Assembly: GCA_902706235.1 (NCBI GenBank) | Contig: CACSJR010000001.1 | Location: 310,001 to 374,000, forward strand | Length of the DNA stretch: 64,000 nucleotides | From: Citrobacter sp. 18056 | GTDB taxonomy: Bacteria; Pseudomonadota; Gammaproteobacteria; Enterobacterales; Enterobacteriaceae | Reading direction: 5' to 3' | In this document: positions 43,736 to 52,975 of the stretch, piece by piece | How the letters are laid out: the number at the start of each line of letters is the position of its first letter | Position numbering within the stretch: the first letter of the stretch is position 1 | Made by a program: the position numbers and the translations under genes | The notes under the pieces: model-generated | Seen by the model: the letters and a program-made list of their open reading frames with translations, nothing else | Databases searched by the model: none | Told to the model about the DNA's origin: nothing

Positions 43736-45121
43736 ATGACATCACCTGCAACTCACGCCATTTCCCTCAACCCGGCGACGGGCGAAACGCTATCCACGCT
43801 CGCCTGGGCCACGGCCGATGACGTTAATCAGGCGGTCGCGCTGGCCGATACCGGTTATCGCCAGTGGAAGAAAACTGCTGTTTCCGAACGTGCCGATGCG
43901 CTGCGTAAAGTGGGCAATGTGCTGCGTCAACATGCCGAAGAGATGGCGCAGATGATAAGCCGTGAAATCGGCAAGCCGATTATTCAGGCTCGTGGCGAAG
44001 TGACCAAGTCGGCGAACCTCTGTGACTGGTATGCCGAACACGGTCCGGCGATGCTTTCTACTGAGGCGACGCAGGTGGAGAATAATAAGGCGGTGATTGA
44101 ATACCGCCCGCTTGGCCCAATCATGGCGGTCATGCCGTGGAACTTCCCGCTGTGGCAGGTTCTGCGCGGCGCAGTACCCATTCTGCTGGCGGGCAACAGC
44201 TACCTGCTGAAACATGCGCCAAACGTCATGGGCAGCGCGAAGCTGATTGGTGATATCTTCACCGAAGCGGGTATTCCGGCGGGGGTGTTTGGCTGGGTGA
44301 ATGCCACAAATGATGGCGTATCGCAGATGATTAACGACCCGCGTATTGCGGCGGTGACCTTAACCGGCAGTATGCGCGCCGGGAAGGCTATCGGTGCTCA
44401 GGCCGGTGCGGCGCTGAAAAAATGCGTGCTGGAGCTAGGCGGTTCTGATCCGTTTATCGTGCTCAACGATGCGGATATTGATGAAGCGGTGAAAGCAGCG
44501 GTGATGGGGCGCTACCAGAATACCGGACAGGTATGTGCGGCGGCGAAACGCTTTATCGTGGAAGCGGGTATTGCCGATGCCTTTACCGAGAAGTTTGTCG
44601 CCGCGGCAGCCAAACTGAAAATGGGTAATCCGCAGGATGAGCAAAACGACCTTGGGCCGATGGCGCGTTACGACCTCCGTGACGAGCTGCATGACCAGGT
44701 GACCGCGACGCTGGAAGAGGGCGCCACGCTGCTGCTCGGCGGCGAGAAGATTTCCGGCAAAGGTAACTACTATGCTGCGACGGTGCTGGGCAACGTCACA
44801 CCTAAAATGACTGCTTTCCGTCAGGAGATGTTTGGCCCGGTAGCGGCGGTAACCATCGCACGCGATGCCGATCATGCGCTGGCTCTGGCGAATGACAGCG
44901 ACTTTGGTCTTTCAGCTACGGTGTATACCGCAGATGATACCCAGGCTCAGCGTTTCGCCGATGAACTGGAATGCGGCGGCGTGTTTATCAACGGCTACAG
45001 TGCCTCCGATGCCCGGGTGGCATTTGGCGGCGTGAAGAAAAGCGGCTTTGGTCGCGAGCTGTCGCACTTCGGCCTGCATGAGTTCTGCAATGTGCAGACT
45101 GTCTGGAAAGACCGGCACTGA
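43736..45121 (+). CDS. sad: NAD+-dependent succinate semialdehyde dehydrogenase Sad
   Basis: The 461-residue aldehyde dehydrogenase has the oxyanion Asn in MPWNFPLWQ, catalytic Glu in LELGGSDPFIV and catalytic Cys in NTGQVCAAAKRF. It matches E. coli Sad (YneI). It oxidises succinate semialdehyde from GABA/putrescine breakdown to succinate. It is followed by glsB on the same strand after a hairpin; the divergent LysR gene is ptrR. Confidence 0.95.
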   Translation: MTSPATHAISLNPATGETLSTLAWATADDVNQAVALADTGYRQWKKTAVSERADALRKVGNVLRQHAEEMAQMISREIGKPIIQARGEVTKSANLCDWYAEHGPAMLSTEATQVENNKAVIEYRPLGPIMAVMPWNFPLWQVLRGAVPILLAGNSYLLKHAPNVMGSAKLIGDIFTEAGIPAGVFGWVNATNDGVSQMINDPRIAAVTLTGSMRAGKAIGAQAGAALKKCVLELGGSDPFIVLNDADIDEAVKAAVMGRYQNTGQVCAAAKRFIVEAGIADAFTEKFVAAAAKLKMGNPQDEQNDLGPMARYDLRDELHDQVTATLEEGATLLLGGEKISGKGNYYAATVLGNVTPKMTAFRQEMFGPVAAVTIARDADHALALANDSDFGLSATVYTADDTQAQRFADELECGGVFINGYSASDARVAFGGVKKSGFGRELSHFGLHEFCNVQTVWKDRH

Positions 45122-45134
45122 TCCCCTCCCGAAT

Positions 45135-45159
45135 GCCCGGTAACACAAGTTTACCGGGC
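45135..45159 (+). terminator. Hairpin between sad and glsB
   Basis: GCCCGGTAA (45135-45143) pairs with TTACCGGGC (45151-45159) across a 7-nt loop. There is no T-run, so it is a weak terminator or transcript-stabilising hairpin. Confidence 0.6.
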
Positions 45160-45259
45160 CTGAATTCTGCATTCTCTCCTCTGGTGCTTACACTGTGCGC
45201 TCAACCGTTGACGCTGGTATACTCGCAAGCCGAAATCGGCCTGTGGGCAAGGAGCAAGA

Positions 45260-46186
45260 GTGGCAACGGTCATCGATAACAGTATGCTGGAATCTGTTCT
45301 GGCAGAGGTAAAACCGCTGATTGGGAAAGGCAAAGTGGCGGACTACATTCCGGCACTGGCTTGTGTGGATGGCGCAAAGCTGGGTATTGCCATCAGTACC
45401 GTTGATGGCCAGCATTTTTTTGCGGGCGATGCGCAGGAGCGTTTTTCCATTCAGTCGATTTCCAAAGTGCTGAGTCTGGTGGTGGCGATGAATCACTACG
45501 CCGAAGAGGAAATCTGGCAGCGGGTGGGGAAAGATCCGTCCGGACAGCCGTTTAACTCACTGCTGCAGCTGGAAATCGAGCAGGGTATTCCGCGTAATCC
45601 GTTTATCAATGCCGGCGCGCTGGTGGTATGCGACATGCTGCAAAGTCGTCTCAGTGCGCCGCGTCAGCGCATGCTGGAGATTGTGCGCAAGCTGTCCGGC
45701 GTCGAGGATATTGCCTACGACACGGTGGTGGCGCGATCCGAACTCGATCATTCCGCCCGTAATGCCGCTATTGCCTGGTTGATGAAGTCCTTCGGCAACT
45801 TCCATAATGACGTGGCGACGGTGCTGCAAAACTACTTCCATTATTGCGCTCTTAAAATGAGCTGTGCCGAACTGGCGCAAACCTTTCTGTTTCTGGCGAA
45901 TCAGGGGCATTTCCCACAGCGCGATCAGACCATCATCACGCCGTTACAGGCACGCCAGGTGAATGCGTTAATGGCGACCAGCGGGATGTATCAGAATGCC
46001 GGGGAATTTGCCTGGCGCGTGGGGCTTCCGGCGAAATCTGGTGTGGGCGGAGGGATCGTGGCGATTGTGCCGCACGAAATGGCGATTGCCGTCTGGAGTC
46101 CACAGCTTGATGACGCCGGGAACTCGCTGGCGGGGACCGCGATTCTGGAAAAACTAACCCAGCGGTTGGGGCGTTCAGTCTATTGA
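45260..46186 (+). CDS. glsB: Glutaminase GlsB (YneH)
   Basis: The 308-residue serine-dependent glutaminase has the SxxK motif in [10 protein letters not shown] (Ser66, Lys69), [10 protein letters not shown] and [12 protein letters not shown]. It hydrolyses glutamine to glutamate and ammonia. Start GTG at 45260 after AAGGAGCAAGA; the protein aligns with E. coli YneH from its first residue. E. coli yneG, which I remember between glsB and yneF, is absent here. Confidence 0.95.
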   Translation: MATVIDNSMLESVLAEVKPLIGKGKVADYIPALACVDGAKLGIAISTVDGQHFFAGDAQERFSIQSISKVLSLVVAMNHYAEEEIWQRVGKDPSGQPFNSLLQLEIEQGIPRNPFINAGALVVCDMLQSRLSAPRQRMLEIVRKLSGVEDIAYDTVVARSELDHSARNAAIAWLMKSFGNFHNDVATVLQNYFHYCALKMSCAELAQTFLFLANQGHFPQRDQTIITPLQARQVNALMATSGMYQNAGEFAWRVGLPAKSGVGGGIVAIVPHEMAIAVWSPQLDDAGNSLAGTAILEKLTQRLGRSVY

Positions 46187-46338
46187 TTTATTCATCGCTT
46201 CGCGTTGCAAATGGACAACAAATAACTAACACAGATAATTGTTAATACGCAGATTGTGATCAATAGTATCTGTATTACCAATCATTACCCTGTAATTGCC
46301 GAAATAATTGCTGCTTGCGATTATATGGAAAATAATTA

Positions 46339-47775
46339 ATGCGTTCGATTTCTGTCCCCCGATTTACTGTATTCAGTGAAGCGCATGTCCTGCGTAATGT
46401 ATTTTTCCTGTTTATTATCACCACACTGTTTTATGCGATGGGCGCTATGCTGCGCCTTGTGCAGGAGCTTTCGCTCTTCTGGCCGCTGAATGCGGTGATG
46501 GCAGCAATATTTGCCCGCTACGTCTGGCTTAACCGACTGCATTATTATGCGATTTGCTACGGCGCAATGCTGCTTTTTGACGTAATGACGACCCAATGGG
46601 GCTTTGCGTCGCTGATAATCAACGCCTCGAATATGGTGTTTATCGTGATGGTGGCGCAGCTGGTCATGCGCGATAAACGTCAGGCAGGGAGTGAACCCGA
46701 GCCAATTAACGCTTTGCGGTTATTCTATTACTGTCTTATTTCCGCGATTTTCTGCGCGCTGTTGGGTGCGCTTGGATCGGTCGGGATCGACAGGCAATCA
46801 TTCATGCCGCTGTTGGCGGACTGGTTTAGCGAACAGTTTTCTACCGGCGTGCTGATTTTACCGTGCGTTATGACCCTGACGTTGCCACACGAAATTGCCC
46901 GGATCCGCTGGCAACAGCTGCTGCCGGTGCTGACGCTGGCGCTCTCTATGCTGGCGGCGATCGCTATTGGCGGAGCAGGGAGTCTCACTTTTCCGCTGCC
47001 TGCGCTTATCTGGTGCGCCCTTCGTTATCCGTTGCCGGTCACCTCTGCGCTGACGCTGATCACCGGAGCCAGTGAAATCATTCTGGTGGCGAATGGAATT
47101 ATCAATCTTGCCGTGAGCGGGCCGCTGCAAACCGCACAGCTTTTTTCCACGCGTCTGGGGATTGCGTCGCTGGCTATCAGTCCGGTGATCGTTTCTACCA
47201 CCGTGGCGGCCATCAATAATCTTGTTCGTCAGGTTTCGCTGCGTGCGGATTTCGATTTTCTGACCCGCGTCTACTCGCGCTCTGGCCTCTATGAAGCCCT
47301 CAAAAACCAACCCGCCAATACTAGTCAGCATCTGACGGTGATGCTGTTGGATATCGATTTCTTTAAAAGCGTGAACGATAACTACGGCCATGAATGTGGC
47401 GACTATGTGCTGGCGGCGTTTGCGCGTCAGGTGTATGACACGGTGGGTGGGCAGGGGCTGGTGGCACGGATGGGCGGCGAAGAGTTTGTGGTTGCCGCGA
47501 AAACGCGTGATCCGCTGGATGGTTATCATCTGGCTGAGAAAATTCGTCAGCGTGTCGAAGCCAACGTGTTCCAGTGGCGACAGCTGCCGCTGCGGGTTAC
47601 GGTAAGTATTGGGACCGGAAGCGGAACGCTCGGCAGCAACGAAAATATTGATGTCTTCAATGAATTGCTGGTGGAAGCCGACGAGTATCTTTACCGGGCT
47701 AAAAAAGCCGGGCGTAACAAAACCTGCGCCAAATCTCTGGCTGAAGAAGGTATCTTCAATACGGTTGTGTCATAG
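46339..47775 (+). CDS. dgcF: Membrane diguanylate cyclase DgcF (YneF)
   Basis: The 478-residue protein has ~8 N-terminal membrane helices (MASE-type sensor, residues ~20-290) and a C-terminal GGDEF domain with GGEEF at residues 379-383, so it is catalytically competent. No RxxD inhibitory site is visible five residues upstream. The segment ADWFSEQFSTGVLI matches E. coli YneF. As I recall, K-12 YneF is annotated much shorter; this appears to be the full-length form. It makes cyclic-di-GMP. Confidence 0.92.
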   Translation: MRSISVPRFTVFSEAHVLRNVFFLFIITTLFYAMGAMLRLVQELSLFWPLNAVMAAIFARYVWLNRLHYYAICYGAMLLFDVMTTQWGFASLIINASNMVFIVMVAQLVMRDKRQAGSEPEPINALRLFYYCLISAIFCALLGALGSVGIDRQSFMPLLADWFSEQFSTGVLILPCVMTLTLPHEIARIRWQQLLPVLTLALSMLAAIAIGGAGSLTFPLPALIWCALRYPLPVTSALTLITGASEIILVANGIINLAVSGPLQTAQLFSTRLGIASLAISPVIVSTTVAAINNLVRQVSLRADFDFLTRVYSRSGLYEALKNQPANTSQHLTVMLLDIDFFKSVNDNYGHECGDYVLAAFARQVYDTVGGQGLVARMGGEEFVVAAKTRDPLDGYHLAEKIRQRVEANVFQWRQLPLRVTVSIGTGSGTLGSNENIDVFNELLVEADEYLYRAKKAGRNKTCAKSLAEEGIFNTVVS

Positions 47776-47862
47776 CCAAATGAATAAGCAAAGCCTATGA
47801 CCGATTTGTTGTGTTGTTAGTTTGTTAAGTGGATAGTGAAAACCTTTTTCAAGGAGCCCAAC

Positions 47863-48390
47863 ATGACTTTGTCGCTGCGCGTTTTTCCTCTTTCCCATCA
47901 CGACATTCTGCAACGCCTGCCTGAGCTGAGCGAGATTCTGGTCGATAGCGTGAACGGCGGGGCGTCTGTCAGTTTTATGCTGCCATTTCACCCCGATAAA
48001 GCAGTGGCATTCTGGCAAAAAATCGCTCACAGCGTGGCGGCGAACGAGCGTGTCGTTCTTGCCGCAGAGCTCGGCGACGGTACTTTGGTCGGAACGGTCC
48101 AGCTGATCACCGATTTAACGGAAAACCAACCACATCGCGCGGAAGTGGCAAAGTTGTTAGTCCACTCTCGCGGTCGCCGTCAGGGCATTGCGCGACGGTT
48201 AATGTCCGCCCTGGAGCAGGAAGCTGTCGCTCAGGCTAAATCGGTTCTGGTACTCGACACCGCAACGGGAAGCGGCGCGGAAGACTTCTATCAGCAGTGC
48301 GGTTGGCAAAAGGCCGGTGAGATCCCGCGCTATGCGCTGATGCCTGACGGTGAAATGACGGCGACGTCGGTCTATTACAAATTTGTATAA
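47863..48390 (+). CDS. GNAT-family N-acetyltransferase
   Basis: The 175-residue GNAT protein has the acetyl-CoA loop in VAKLLVHSRGRRQGIARRLMSAL, a strong RxxGxA match, and a typical C-terminal strand EDFYQQCGWQKAGEIP. The start at 47863 is chosen because CAAGGAG lies 6 bp before it; an upstream GTG at 47836 would place that ribosome site inside the gene. Substrate unknown. Confidence 0.9.
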   Translation: MTLSLRVFPLSHHDILQRLPELSEILVDSVNGGASVSFMLPFHPDKAVAFWQKIAHSVAANERVVLAAELGDGTLVGTVQLITDLTENQPHRAEVAKLLVHSRGRRQGIARRLMSALEQEAVAQAKSVLVLDTATGSGAEDFYQQCGWQKAGEIPRYALMPDGEMTATSVYYKFV

Positions 48391-48444
48391 ACCGCCTCAA
48401 AAGCAGCATCCGGTTTGATCAAAACAGGGTTTCCTGGTTTTAAA

Positions 48445-48470
48445 GTCTGATAAGTTATTAGACCAATAAC
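48445..48470. promoter_or_regulatory. Overlapping dyads upstream of uxaB (possible hexuronate regulator site)
   Basis: GTTATT-AGACC-AATAAC (48454-48470) is a perfect dyad, and GTCTGATAA-G-TTATTAGAC (48445-48463) is a nine-base dyad with one mismatch; they overlap. ExuR controls uxaB in E. coli, but I cannot match this to the ExuR motif with certainty. Confidence 0.45.
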
Positions 48471-48506
48471 GCAGGCTGTATGACCAATCAATAAGGGAAA
48501 CCCATT

Positions 48507-49958
48507 GTGAAAACAGTAAACCGCCGCGATTTTCCCGGCGCTCAGTACCCTGAACGCATCATTCAGTTCGGAGAAGGTAATTTTCTTCGGGCTTTTGTCG
48601 ACTGGCAAATTGATCTCCTGAACGAGCACACCGACCTCAATTCTGGCGTGGTGATTGTGCGTCCAATCGATAGCGATTTTCCGCCGTCGCTCAGCACCCA
48701 GGATGGCCTCTACACTACCATCATTCGCGGCCTGAACGAGCAGGGCGAAGCCGTCAGCGACGCGCGTCTGATTCGTTCTGTTAACCGTGAAATCAGCGCC
48801 TACGCCGATTATCAGGAATTCCTGAAACTGGCGCACAATCCTGAGATGCGCTTTGTGTTCTCTAACACCACTGAAGCGGGTATCAGCTATCACGCGGGCG
48901 ACAAATTTGAAGATGCGCCAGCGGTGAGCTATCCGGCGAAATTGACGCGTCTGCTGTTCGAACGTTTCAGCCACTTCAATGGTGCGGCGGATAAAGGCTG
49001 GGTCATCATTCCGTGTGAGCTGATTGATTATAATGGCGATGCCCTGCGTGAACTGGTCCTGCGCTATGCACAGGAATGGGCGCTACCGGCGGAATTTGTG
49101 GCCTGGCTGAATACCGCCAATGCATTCTGTTCCACGTTGGTTGACCGCATCGTGACCGGTTATCCGCGAGATGAAGCGGCAAATCTCGAAGCTGAGCTCG
49201 GTTATAAAGACGGATTCCTCGATACTGCCGAGCACTTTTACCTGTTCGTGATTCAGGGGCCAAAAACACTGGCCCGCGAACTGCGTCTCGACAAACTTTC
49301 GCTCAACGTGCTGATTGTTGATGACATCAAACCGTATAAAGAACGTAAAGTGGCGATCCTCAACGGCGCGCACACCGCGCTGGTGCCGGTCGCGTATCAG
49401 GCCGGGCTGGATACCGTGGGTGAATCAATGAACGATGCCGACGTTTGCGCATTCGTTGAGAAAGCGATTCATCAGGAAATTATCCCGGTTCTCGATTTAC
49501 CGCGCGATGAACTGGAGTCATTTGCCCGTGCGGTGACCGGGCGTTTTCGTAACCCGTACATCAAGCATCAGCTGCTGTCGATTTCGCTGAATGGAATGAC
49601 CAAATTCCGCACCCGTATTCTGCCGCAACTGCTGGCGGGGCAGGCCGCGACCGGGAAACTGCCTCAACGACTGACGTTCTCCCTGGCGGCGCTGATTGCA
49701 TTTTATCGTGCTGAACGTAACGGTGAACGCTATCCGGTGCAGGACGATGCGCACTGGCTTGAGCGCTACCAGCAGCTTTGGTCGCTGCATCACGATAAGC
49801 AAATCAGCACCACGTCGCTGGTTGAGTCTGTGCTGTCGGTGAAAGAGCACTGGGAGCAGGACCTGACAGAAGTGAACGGTCTGGTTGAGCAGGTGACGCA
49901 CGACCTTGATACCATACTGACGAAGGGGATGCGCGAAGCCGTTAAACCGCTTTGCTGA
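48507..49958 (+). CDS. uxaB: Altronate oxidoreductase (tagaturonate reductase) UxaB
   Basis: The 483-residue polyol dehydrogenase-family enzyme matches E. coli UxaB from [20 protein letters not shown] to the C-terminus. NAD-binding [10 protein letters not shown], the family signature VDRIVTGYP and catalytic [12 protein letters not shown] are present. It reduces tagaturonate to altronate in galacturonate breakdown. It shares family with YdfI in this window but is clearly the UxaB branch. yneE and tam follow, as in E. coli, with fic inserted. Confidence 0.95.
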   Translation: MKTVNRRDFPGAQYPERIIQFGEGNFLRAFVDWQIDLLNEHTDLNSGVVIVRPIDSDFPPSLSTQDGLYTTIIRGLNEQGEAVSDARLIRSVNREISAYADYQEFLKLAHNPEMRFVFSNTTEAGISYHAGDKFEDAPAVSYPAKLTRLLFERFSHFNGAADKGWVIIPCELIDYNGDALRELVLRYAQEWALPAEFVAWLNTANAFCSTLVDRIVTGYPRDEAANLEAELGYKDGFLDTAEHFYLFVIQGPKTLARELRLDKLSLNVLIVDDIKPYKERKVAILNGAHTALVPVAYQAGLDTVGESMNDADVCAFVEKAIHQEIIPVLDLPRDELESFARAVTGRFRNPYIKHQLLSISLNGMTKFRTRILPQLLAGQAATGKLPQRLTFSLAALIAFYRAERNGERYPVQDDAHWLERYQQLWSLHHDKQISTTSLVESVLSVKEHWEQDLTEVNGLVEQVTHDLDTILTKGMREAVKPLC

Positions 49959-50085
49959 TTGCCTGAAATCTGACCCGGCCAGCGTGCCGGGTTATGTAGA
50001 ATATGAATTAGTTACAACATACATCTTTATGGCTTTAATAACGCACCCTTTAACACCTCAGCGCGTTTTGTCTCTCAGGGGAGAA

Positions 50086-50150
50086 ATGAGCCAAATACCG
50101 CAAATATTCGGCTCACTATAAGAGCCGAATTGGCCAGGTTTATCGGCTCA
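50086..50150. repeat. Four copies of a GAGCC/GGCTC motif at the 3' side of fic
   Basis: ATGAGCCA (50086-50093), TCGGCTCA (50108-50115), GAGCCGA (50122-50128) and TCGGCTCA (50143-50150). The middle two form a perfect 9-bp inverted repeat ATTCGGCTC-N7-GAGCCGAAT (50106-50130). The last copy contains the fic stop codon. The same motif recurs three times before the fic start. Confidence 0.88.
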
Positions 50151-51269
50151 CGAAGGTTGGGTGATTTGATAACGTGTGTTGCGCCCGCCGCCGGGCAGCT
50201 TTTCCAGTAAACCCTGTTCAAGCAAATACGCCAGATGACGCGTGGCGGTGGCTTTACTGACTTTGGCGACTTTTTGATACTGACTGGCGCTGATCCCGTC
50301 GGCAAAGCCTGATTCACCGCCGTCAAGCAGGCGATTGATCACTTTCAGCTGTTCGGCTGTCAGTGTCAGGCGCACCGAATCGTTGTGTTTCCAGTACCGG
50401 CTCTTCGCCAGCGTGCTGTCGATTCTGGCCAGTGCCGTATCCAGCGTCACATCGAGCGTTTGCAAAAACCACAACACCCACTCTGTCACGTCCAGGCCAC
50501 CTTTTTGCGTCTGCTCGAGGATGCGATAGTAGTGATTCCGCCGTTCAAGAATCGACACCGACATAGCATACAGCCTGATACTCTGATTATCCGCCTGAGC
50601 CAGCGCCAGATCCGTCAGCGCACGCGTTAATCGTCCGTTGCCGTCATCGTACGGATGCAGCGTCACGAACCACAAATGCGCCACGGCCGCTCGCAGTATT
50701 GGGTCCGAAAGCGGGTCATCTTTACTCTGATTGAACCATGCAATAAAGGCGTCCAGAAGAGCGTCGAGTCCTTCGCGCGGCGGTGCTTCGAAATGCACCA
50801 CCGGCTTATCCATTCGGCCAGAGACGACCTGCATCGGTTCGCCGCCGCGCAATTCTCCCGCGTGAACGGCGTGCATGGACCAGGGGTCATGCGGAAAAAG
50901 CCAGTGGTGCCACTGATTCAAACGAGCCATAGACAGCGGTTCATGGCGATTGTCGATGGCATCAAGCATGATCGATGCCACGCCCTCAGAGCGCTCGGAT
51001 ACCGGGAACGGTGTTTCTTCATCGACGCCAAGACGGCGGGCGAGAGACGAGCGGACCGATTGGGCATTGAGCCGTTCGTCTTCAATCGCCGAAGAGGCGA
51101 GCACGTTCGACAGCAGCGCATCCAGCGTTTGCCGGTCTTCGTCCTGCATTTCGCTGCGGCCAATCAGCACGCCGGATTTACGCTGCAGCTGGCGCAGCAG
51201 CGGCAAAACGGTTTCGTCCCGCCAGTGAAAAGCGGGCCAGTCCGGTTGTTGCCAGATCCATTGTGTCAT
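50148..51269 (-). CDS. Fic-domain protein with N-terminal DUF4172 and C-terminal winged helix
   Basis: The 373-residue protein has DUF4172-like residues ~1-85, a Fic domain with the active site HPYDDGNGRLTRAL (205-218) and a C-terminal winged-helix DNA-binding domain (~300-368, SQYQKVAKVSKATATRHLAY). The catalytic His, Asp and both Gly are intact; the usual Phe is Tyr. A class II-type inhibitory helix is visible as SSAIED (Ser59, Glu63), with Asp replacing the normal Gly/Asn. Fic enzymes transfer AMP to target proteins. The fused HTH and flanking palindromes suggest autoregulation. It is inserted between uxaB and yneE relative to E. coli. Confidence 0.9.
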   Translation of the reverse strand: MTQWIWQQPDWPAFHWRDETVLPLLRQLQRKSGVLIGRSEMQDEDRQTLDALLSNVLASSAIEDERLNAQSVRSSLARRLGVDEETPFPVSERSEGVASIMLDAIDNRHEPLSMARLNQWHHWLFPHDPWSMHAVHAGELRGGEPMQVVSGRMDKPVVHFEAPPREGLDALLDAFIAWFNQSKDDPLSDPILRAAVAHLWFVTLHPYDDGNGRLTRALTDLALAQADNQSIRLYAMSVSILERRNHYYRILEQTQKGGLDVTEWVLWFLQTLDVTLDTALARIDSTLAKSRYWKHNDSVRLTLTAEQLKVINRLLDGGESGFADGISASQYQKVAKVSKATATRHLAYLLEQGLLEKLPGGGRNTRYQITQPS

Positions 51270-51278
51270 GGTGACCTC

Positions 51279-51319
51279 TGAGCCGAATAATATCGTAATT
51301 GGCTCATATTATGAGCCGA
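51279..51319. promoter_or_regulatory. fic operator array: palindrome plus third half-site
   Basis: GGCTCATA-T-TATGAGCC (51301-51317) is a perfect 17-bp palindrome. With flanking bases it gives TTGGCTCA and TGAGCCGA; a third half-site TGAGCCGA lies at 51279-51286, just before the fic ATG. A repressor here would cover the promoter and the start region. Confidence 0.8.
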
Positions 51320-51336
51320 ATAGAGCGCAAAGTAAA
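51308..51336 (-). promoter_or_regulatory. Predicted sigma-70 promoter of fic
   Basis: On the minus strand -35 TTTACT (51336-51331), 17-bp spacer, -10 CATAAT (51313-51308). The -10 hexamer lies inside the operator palindrome. Confidence 0.6.
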
Positions 51337-51441
51337 ACCACCACTTGTTATTGTTTTGTAGCTAAATATCGCATTAAACTTGAAAGAGTGATTTGGATCA
51401 CGTTAAATAACGCAGCCTTCCTTTCTTACTGATAGTGACTC

Positions 51442-52356
51442 ATGATCCTCAGACCGACTGAACACTGGCTGCCCCGCATTTTTGTCTGGCACGGCGCGGT
51501 GTTACCCAAGATTTTCTCCCGACTGTTTCTCAATTTTCTGTTGTCAGTGGCGGTTATCATTCTGCTGCCCTGGTATACCTCGCTAGGCGTGAAGCTCACT
51601 GTCGCGCCGTTCAGTATTCTTGGCGTCGCCATCGCCATTTTCCTTGGTTTTCGTAATAACGCCTGTTATTCACGCTACGTCGAGGCTCGCCAGCTCTGGG
51701 GCCAGTTGATGATTGCCTCACGCTCGCTGCTGCGTGAAGTCAAAAACACGCTGCCGCCGGAAACGGATATGACGGCATTTGTGCGTCTGCAAATCGCGTT
51801 TGCGCACTCGCTGCGTATGCAGCTACGTCGTTTACCGCAGGAAAAAACGCTGGATAAATACCTGACGCCAGAACAGCTCGCACAGGTTTTAGCGGTACAG
51901 TCTCCCGCGAACAGAATTTTGTTGTTGATGGGCAACTGGCTGGCAGAACATCGTCAGCAAGGCGTGCTATCGGACATTCTGTTCCACAGTCTCAATAATC
52001 GACTCAATGATATGTCGGGCGTGCTGGCTGGCTGTGAGCGCATTGCGGGCACGCCGGTGCCGTTCGCTTATTCGCTGATCCTGCACCGAACGGTATACAT
52101 GTTCTGCATTATGCTGCCATTTGCACTGGTGAGTGACTTGCATTACATGACGCCGTTCATTTCGATGTTGATTTCTTATACTTTTATATCCTTGGATGTT
52201 TTGGCGGAAGAGCTTGAAGAACCGTTCGGGGTGGAAAATAATGACCTGCCGCTGGACGCCATCACTAACGCGATCGAGATCGATCTGCTGCAAATGAATG
52301 ATGAAAAAGACGTGCCAGCAAAAATGCTCCCCGATAAGTGCTATCAACTCACCTAA
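51442..52356 (+). CDS. yneE: Bestrophin-family channel protein YneE
   Basis: The 304-residue protein matches E. coli YneE, with four membrane helices and bestrophin features: LGFRNNACYSRYVEARQLWG near residue 70 and the LALVSDLHYMTPFIS helix. C-terminal EDPFG-like motif EEPFGVENNDLPLDAI. It forms a pentameric ion channel in the inner membrane. Divergent from fic, then a GNAT gene 11 bp downstream, probably co-transcribed. Confidence 0.94.
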   Translation: MILRPTEHWLPRIFVWHGAVLPKIFSRLFLNFLLSVAVIILLPWYTSLGVKLTVAPFSILGVAIAIFLGFRNNACYSRYVEARQLWGQLMIASRSLLREVKNTLPPETDMTAFVRLQIAFAHSLRMQLRRLPQEKTLDKYLTPEQLAQVLAVQSPANRILLLMGNWLAEHRQQGVLSDILFHSLNNRLNDMSGVLAGCERIAGTPVPFAYSLILHRTVYMFCIMLPFALVSDLHYMTPFISMLISYTFISLDVLAEELEEPFGVENNDLPLDAITNAIEIDLLQMNDEKDVPAKMLPDKCYQLT

Positions 52357-52367
52357 GGAAATCCGCA

Positions 52368-52808
52368 ATGGACGTTTTGATTCGTGACATTCAACCCCAG
52401 GACAAAACCCAGTGGCGCACCCTGTGGAATGGCTATAACGCCTTTTACCAGTCAAACGTCCGTGAATCCGTGACGGAGAAAACCTGGCAGCGGATGATGA
52501 ACGACCAGTCTCCGATTTACGGGCGCGTTGCCGTTGTTAACGGCGATGTCGTGGGTTTCACGCACAGCGTTTTGCATGAGGGGACGTGGGAATTATCTAC
52601 CATTTGTTATATGGAAGACCTTTTTGTGGCACCTGAAATGCGTGGTCACGGCATTGCCCGCCAGCTGATTCAGGCGTTGGTTGATGAAGGTAAAAAGAAG
52701 AACTGGTCGCGCCTTTACTGGCACACTGGCACCGATAATCCGGCCCGAAAACTGTATGACGAGTTCACCGATGTGGAAGGGTTTGTACTTTATCGGATGA
52801 ATCTGTAA
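52368..52808 (+). CDS. GNAT-family N-acetyltransferase
   Basis: The 146-residue protein begins MDVLIRDIQPQDKTQWRTLW and has the acetyl-CoA loop APEMRGHGIARQLIQAL, then YWHTGTDNPARKLYDE, typical of this GNAT branch. The start at 52368 has AAGGAA upstream; the frame is open further up inside yneE but without support. Substrate unknown. Confidence 0.91.
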   Translation: MDVLIRDIQPQDKTQWRTLWNGYNAFYQSNVRESVTEKTWQRMMNDQSPIYGRVAVVNGDVVGFTHSVLHEGTWELSTICYMEDLFVAPEMRGHGIARQLIQALVDEGKKKNWSRLYWHTGTDNPARKLYDEFTDVEGFVLYRMNL

Positions 52809-52876
52809 CCGTGCAGGGTAAGAAATCATTAAGATTTTCCCAGTAACATGGCCATCGAGCCAACAGGAGAATCATC

Positions 52877-52975
52877 ATGGAAAAGAAAATTGAGACCGCC
52901 GTGAACATTATCATTTTTGTTTCCTTGTTCGCGACGGCCTGGGACCTCTCTTTAGTCCGCGACTTCAGCTGGTAA
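52877..52975 (+). CDS. Small single-pass membrane protein (32 residues), overlaps end of tam
   Basis: The frame encodes [20 protein letters not shown] followed by [12 protein letters not shown]. There is one hydrophobic helix (residues ~8-21) with a charged N-terminus and an aromatic C-terminal tail, like other enterobacterial small membrane proteins. CAGGAGA lies 6-8 bp before the ATG. Its last 11 bases overlap the tam stop on the opposite strand. No name recognised; the ribosome site and composition make it a good candidate. Confidence 0.6.
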   Translation: MEKKIETAVNIIIFVSLFATAWDLSLVRDFSW

